Below, one piece after another: positions 6,740-9,543 of a DNA stretch of 9,543 nucleotides. The DNA is from Flavobacteriales bacterium UBA7519 (lineage in GTDB: Bacteria > Bacteroidota > Bacteroidia > Flavobacteriales > Weeksellaceae), in assembly GCA_002476905.1 (NCBI GenBank), contig DLND01000008.1, positions 1 to 9,543 on the forward strand, given 5' to 3'. Every line of letters starts with the position of its first letter. Within the stretch, counting starts at the first letter, position 1. Position numbers and translations under genes: made by a program. The notes under the pieces are model-generated. The model was given only the letters and a program-made list of their open reading frames with translations. It did no database searches and was not told the DNA's origin.

Positions 6740-7384
6740 TATTTATTTGTGAAATTCTTTATGAGATTTTCAAAATCAGATTTGATGATTTCCCAATATT
6801 TTCCTTTCAGGCATAAAACATCAAAATCATCGTCAGCTATTTTAAAATTGGTAAAATTTCGAATAATCAAATCAAAATCGTGACTGAAGGGATAGCGCAT
6901 TTTATGAAATTCCAACATTTCATTTAGAGAAAAATGCTGTAAAAGCTCGTGTAAATCCCAAAAATCTTTTTTTCTTCCTCCATTTTGAATGACTTCAATT
7001 TTCATTGCAGTAATATCTTCAGACTTGCCAAACGAATATTGTCAAGCAATAACTCATTATCAATAAATGGATCAGAATAAAAAATGTCTAATTTGACTGC
7101 ATTATCCTGACTATTTCCCACAAAGTAAGATTTACCAAAAGACGTTAGTTCAGAAGAAAATTTGATGAATGAAAATTTTGTTTTAGAAAATCCTCTATTT
7201 CTCCAAAATCAATACTTCCATAATCTGCATCAGTAAAGAGGTCGATATCAATAGAAATGCGATGTCCGAGTTGCAATGAAAGAGAAGTTCCCCCAACCAA
7301 ACGAAAAGGTTTCAGAATCTCAGCATTCATCACAATTTCAAGAGCCGATTTTATCTCTGGAGAAACGGTGGAATAAAACAACAT
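6739..7384 (-). pseudogene. AbiEii/AbiGii-type nucleotidyltransferase toxin homologue, broken by two frameshifts
   Basis: The first frame (7384-7145, 79 residues) has the nucleotidyltransferase core: RLVGGTSLSLQLGHR followed by SIDIDLF, the GG...DxD pattern that binds metal and NTP. The family sequence continues without a stop in a second frame (from about 7157 to 7021: SSELTSFGKSYFVGNSQ, then KLDIFYSDP and DNIRLAS), and again in a third frame (from about 7020 to 6739: EDITAMKIEVI, GGRKKDFWDLHELL). Each change equals the loss of one base: one near the T-run at 7160-7157, one near 7022-7020. Adding two bases to the 646 nt gives 648, exactly 216 codons including the stop, a normal length for this family. 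Intact relatives transfer nucleotides to cellular targets such as tRNA as the toxin of type IV toxin-antitoxin or abortive-infection systems. Here the product is probably inactive, since fragment one lacks the C-terminal half. The C-terminal 88-residue piece (ATG at 7005) might still be made. Assembly error at both sites is the main alternative. Confidence 0.85.
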
Positions 7385-7623
7385 TATTTATTTATATGAA
7401 GATGCATTGGCTTGGTTGATTTGGAATTCAAAACATTTTTAATCAATTCTTCACCGTAGAATTTTTCAATCTCAATCTTCGCTTCATCGTCACCACGTTC
7501 AAAAACCCGTCTGATGACAGCTACATATTTCTTCTTCCAATCAATTTCATCAAAATTCGTGTCCCAAAAAAGAAATCTTGGGATTTTAGAAAAATCAGGA
7601 TGAAGTTTAGATGACTGTTTCAT
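7384..7623 (-). CDS. Small DUF6922-like protein, probable antitoxin partner of the AbiEii-like gene
   Basis: 79 residues from the ATG at 7623; an in-frame TTG at 7641 would add six residues but is less likely. The core FLFWDTNFDEIDWKKKY, RRVFERGD and KFYGEELIKNVL matches my memory of the DUF6922 pattern (FWD..., id, RV..RG, YG.e.ik), short proteins that commonly sit directly upstream of AbiEii-type nucleotidyltransferases in Bacteroidota. No DNA-binding helix-turn-helix is obvious. Its TAA overlaps the ATG of the next gene as TAATG, the typical coupling of an antitoxin-first module. The reading frame is intact although the partner is broken, which is the harmless order of decay. It begins 47 bp after the kinase stop. 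The antitoxin role is inferred from gene order and family memory, not from a tested activity. Confidence 0.65.
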   Translation of the reverse strand: MKQSSKLHPDFSKIPRFLFWDTNFDEIDWKKKYVAVIRRVFERGDDEAKIEIEKFYGEELIKNVLNSKSTKPMHLHINK

Positions 7624-7638
7624 TATGTATAACTTACT

Positions 7639-7646
7639 CAAAGATA
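7639..7646 (-). promoter_or_regulatory. Candidate -7 promoter box for the toxin-antitoxin-like pair
   Basis: On the minus strand TATCTTTG (7646-7639) matches TAnnTTTG exactly and lies 15 nt upstream of the ATG at 7623, in the 47-bp gap after the kinase gene. It would give the cassette, and the response regulator behind it, a promoter independent of the kinase. No good -33 element is visible. Confidence 0.35.
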
Positions 7647-7670
7647 ATGATTTTTAAAATTAAAATTCTA

Positions 7671-8693
7671 TTACGTTTTCAATTTCACTTCTGCGATGTA
7701 CATTCCGTCGTTCAGACAATGATGAAATTCGTGTTTTTCAGGATACAACAAATTAAGTCTTTTTTTCAGATTTTCAACGCCGATTCCCGAACCGCTTTTG
7801 TCAGCATCCGTTTTGGGGAAATTAGAATTGGAAGCCGTGAACTGAATTTCATCTTCCAAAACCTCCATTTTAAAATGAATATCCGAAGGTTGTGTCGCAG
7901 AAACACCGTGTTTGAAAGCATTTTCTACAATCGAAATAAACAGCAATGGCGCGACCTCAAGATTCGGAATTTTTGTTGGAAAATTCGTGTAAACTTTCGT
8001 TTTGTCATTTAATCTGAGTGACATCAACTCAATATATTTATTCAGAAAATCGATTTCTTCGGAAAGACTGATTTTTTCAACATCGGTTTTGTATAAAAGA
8101 TGTCGCATCAGTTTACTCAAACTATGAATGCTTTGTTTTGCTTTCTCGGAATCAAAATCAATCAAAGAATAAATATTATTAAGCGAATTAAAGAAAAAAT
8201 GGGGTTGTAACTGATATTTAAGATGTTGAAGCTCAGACTGCAATTTGATATTATCCGCTTCTATTTTCATTTCTTCCGCTTTCTGCATTTTTTTGCTGGC
8301 ATTAATCGCAATCGAAAACGCAACAGGAATCAAATAAATCAGAAAATCGAAAAAGTAACGCAAAGCTTCTGGCGGACGTTTTCCCGGCATTTTTGGACGG
8401 TCAGGTTCCAACCATTCGAACATCTGACCTTTTACGTAAATCAATAAAATCAAAAGAACTGTATTCGCAATGAAAAACCAGATTTTTTTATCGTCGAAAA
8501 GCCATTTTACTAAAATTGAATAATTCAGATAAAAAATCGTTGCCAAGAAAATCAATTGTAGCCAAAAATGTCTGAAAATCCCATTCCAATCCGTTTCTGA
8601 ACCAATCGTAAAAGCAGCCGGAAGGAAGAACAAAACCAGCCAAATCAAAAGATGAAGGCTGATTTCTATGTTTTTATTTTTAAGATTAATCAT
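7671..8693 (-). CDS. LytS-like membrane sensor histidine kinase
   Basis: 340 residues. Four hydrophobic segments near 13-30, 43-62, 71-88 and 113-131 anchor it in the inner membrane, with little extracytoplasmic sequence, so it probably senses something within the membrane or a partner protein. A helical linker (132-160, KKMQKAEEMKIEADNIKLQSEL) leads to the His_kinase domain with phospho-acceptor H165 in LKYQLQPHFFFNSLNNIYSL. The ATP-binding part shows the N-box SIVENAFKHG (254-263, N258) and the G-box GSGIGVENLKKRLNLLYP (301-318). This is the LytS/YehU architecture, which signals to LytTR regulators. Its likely partner lies 931 bp downstream, separated by the toxin-antitoxin-like pair. Upstream on the same strand is a MacB-like permease; LytS/LytTR genes often accompany such transporters in Bacteroidota. 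The start codon is ATG with a poor Shine-Dalgarno site. Confidence 0.93.
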   Translation of the reverse strand: MINLKNKNIEISLHLLIWLVLFFLPAAFTIGSETDWNGIFRHFWLQLIFLATIFYLNYSILVKWLFDDKKIWFFIANTVLLILLIYVKGQMFEWLEPDRPKMPGKRPPEALRYFFDFLIYLIPVAFSIAINASKKMQKAEEMKIEADNIKLQSELQHLKYQLQPHFFFNSLNNIYSLIDFDSEKAKQSIHSLSKLMRHLLYKTDVEKISLSEEIDFLNKYIELMSLRLNDKTKVYTNFPTKIPNLEVAPLLFISIVENAFKHGVSATQPSDIHFKMEVLEDEIQFTASNSNFPKTDADKSGSGIGVENLKKRLNLLYPEKHEFHHCLNDGMYIAEVKLKT

Positions 8694-8734
8694 TGTAAAT
8701 TGTTGATTTTCAAAATTTAAACTTATTCAATCCT

Positions 8735-8806
8735 TTAAAAATTGAGGATTTGTGAAAGTTTTGAAGTAGTGAATTTAAGATTTTTTCCAGCATAATTCTT
8801 TTTCAT
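8735..8806 (-). other. Possible 23-codon ORF in the leader of the kinase gene
   Basis: A minus-strand ATG at 8806 opens a 23-codon frame (begins MKKNYAGKNLKF, ends QILNF) with a stop at 8737-8735, 41 nt before the kinase start. The AAAAATGAAAAAG start context resembles real gene starts in this organism. The peptide is basic, has no membrane segment and I do not recognise it. It could be a small protein, a leader peptide or chance. Confidence 0.2.
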
Positions 8807-8826
8807 TTTTAAATTAATTCTTTATA

Positions 8827-8930
8827 AAACATTAAGAATTTAAGTTGTCTTCTTAATTAATTTCATTAAAATTGATTCATCAATTTCTTAAATTTAAAGG
8901 TTGCATTATATCCTAAAATCCTTAATGTTT
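8827..8930. repeat. 104-bp inverted-repeat element, AT-rich, between permease and kinase genes
   Basis: AAACATTAAGAATTT at 8827-8841 is complementary, with one mismatch over 15 bp, to AAATCCTTAATGTTT at 8916-8930. Near the centre lies a second perfect hairpin, AATTGA-TTCA-TCAATT (about 8870-8885). The element has no coding capacity. Form and size suggest a small non-autonomous mobile element or dispersed repeat. The AT-rich background makes chance similarity easier, so confidence is moderate. Confidence 0.4.
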
Positions 8931-8933
8931 AAG

Positions 8934-8951
8934 AAATAAACAAGTTTATTT
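8934..8951. terminator. AT-rich palindrome after the permease gene, weak terminator or operator
   Basis: AAATAAAC-AA-GTTTATTT is a perfect palindrome with 8-bp arms. As RNA it would form a seven-pair stem with a CTTG or CAAG loop, 35 nt beyond the permease stop. The stem is almost all A-U and no long T-run follows on the minus strand, so termination would be weak. An operator is an equal possibility. Confidence 0.25.
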
Positions 8952-8985
8952 TTGAATAAGAAAATTAAGTCTTATCTAAAAACAA

Positions 8986-9543
8986 TTACTCGTATCTCAA
9001 AGCATTGATTGGGTCGCTCTGAGCCGCTTTTCTCGCAGGATACCAACCGAAGAAAACACCTGTAATTGTGCAAACTACGAAAGAAATCACAATAGAAATC
9101 ATCGTCACACTTACCGGCCAACCTGCGAATTGTTGGATACAAAATGTAGAAATCAGTCCGATTAAAACGCCGAGAACTCCGCCTGTAATCGAAATCAAAA
9201 CCGATTCTATTAAAAATTGCATCAAAATATCATTTCCTTTGGCACCGATTGCCATTCTCAAACCGATTTCTTTAGTTCGTTCTTTTACGGAAACATACAT
9301 AATATTCATAATTCCGATTCCTCCAACGAGTAAGGAAATACTTGCAATTGCAACGAGAAGAATGGTCAACATTTCGCTGGTTGAACTAAACATCGAGATG
9401 ATTTCCTGCTGTGAAGAAACATTAAAATCATTGTCTTCATCAGGTTTTATTTTGTGCTGATTTTCCATTATGGATTTCACTTCGTTAACTGCAGCTTCAG
9501 AATCTTCTTCGCTCAAAGATGAGGCGACAATAGACTGAAGATA
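8986..9543 (-). CDS. MacB/FtsX-family ABC transporter permease, C-terminal 185 residues
   Basis: Partial: the frame stays open to the window edge, so the true start and any N-terminal ATPase domain lie outside; no start codon within the window should be taken as the gene start. The visible part begins in the end of the periplasmic domain (SLSEEDSEAAVNEVKSIM, HKIKPDEDNDFNV) and then shows the FtsX domain typical of MacB: SISLLVGGIGIMNIMYVSV, ERTKEIGLRMAIGAKGNDI, QFLIESVLISITGG, a last membrane segment, and the closing YPARKAAQSDPINALRYE. Three membrane helices are visible, matching the last three of the four in MacB. These pumps work with a MacA-like adaptor and a TolC-like outer-membrane channel to export peptides, lipids or antibiotics. 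The kinase and response regulator downstream on the same strand may control it, but the 292-bp gap suggests a separate promoter for the kinase. Confidence 0.93.
   Translation of the reverse strand, partial: YLQSIVASSLSEEDSEAAVNEVKSIMENQHKIKPDEDNDFNVSSQQEIISMFSSTSEMLTILLVAIASISLLVGGIGIMNIMYVSVKERTKEIGLRMAIGAKGNDILMQFLIESVLISITGGVLGVLIGLISTFCIQQFAGWPVSVTMISIVISFVVCTITGVFFGWYPARKAAQSDPINALRYE

Noticed and set aside
6739..7384. Programmed frameshifting as the whole explanation of the split AbiEii-like gene
   Set aside because: Only the first break has a slippery heptamer; the second (around AGT CTG AAG) has none, so full-length product is not expected by slippage.
7605..8012. Long plus-strand open frame opposite the kinase
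   Set aside because: It lies antisense to the conserved kinase domain, has no recognisable motif and starts inside the antitoxin-like gene; a composition shadow.
9068..9460. 130-codon plus-strand frame opposite the permease
   Set aside because: Antisense to a clear MacB/FtsX domain; the many I and P residues are what the reverse of a membrane protein gives.
1..9543. CRISPR array, tRNA or rRNA gene, phage or transposase gene
   Set aside because: No regularly spaced repeats, no cloverleaf sequence, no rRNA segment and no transposase, integrase or phage motif was seen on either strand.

Overview
The window looks like a chromosomal stretch of a low-GC member of the Bacteroidota, most likely class Flavobacteriia and close to Chryseobacterium or its relatives. 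The reasons are the AT-rich DNA, weak or absent Shine-Dalgarno sites, several boxes of the Bacteroidota promoter type TAnnTTTG, a TonB-dependent receptor with an N-terminal carboxypeptidase-regulatory-like domain, a LytS/LytTR two-component pair, and an AbiEii-type nucleotidyltransferase paired with a small DUF6922-like partner. The genus is inference; no RNA gene is present to fix it.

Left part (1-3165): a complete 928-residue outer-membrane TonB-dependent receptor on the minus strand. A 282-bp divergent spacer carrying a cluster of TTAACA/TGTTAA half-sites separates it from the next gene.

Middle part (3166-6013, plus strand): three housekeeping genes. These are tsaC (threonylcarbamoyl-AMP synthase, first step of t6A37 tRNA modification), cca (tRNA nucleotidyltransferase with an HD domain) and, one base after cca, a compact GreA/GreB-like protein that keeps the two acidic residues of the Gre tip. 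The 429-bp gap between tsaC and cca has no convincing gene. It holds a very strong GC-rich hairpin whose U-tract lies on the minus strand, a TAnnTTTG promoter box, and a 104-bp inverted-repeat element built from CCACATAG units.

Right part (6014-9543, minus strand): reading in the direction of transcription, the 3' end of a MacB/FtsX-type ABC permease (cut by the window edge), a 292-bp spacer with a second 104-bp inverted-repeat element and a possible 23-codon ORF, a LytS-like membrane histidine kinase, a DUF6922-like small protein, an AbiEii-like nucleotidyltransferase broken by two separate frameshifts, and a LytTR response regulator. The kinase and regulator would normally be neighbours; here a toxin-antitoxin-like pair sits between them, joined to each other and to the regulator by TAATG stop/start overlaps. 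The regulator ends directly against the Gre-like gene, tail to tail, with no spacer.

The main points of interest are the decayed toxin-antitoxin-like cassette inside a two-component operon, the Gre-like paralogue that is easily misnamed, the operator-like hexamer cluster upstream of the receptor, and the two intergenic repeat elements. I found no CRISPR array, phage, transposase, rRNA or tRNA.
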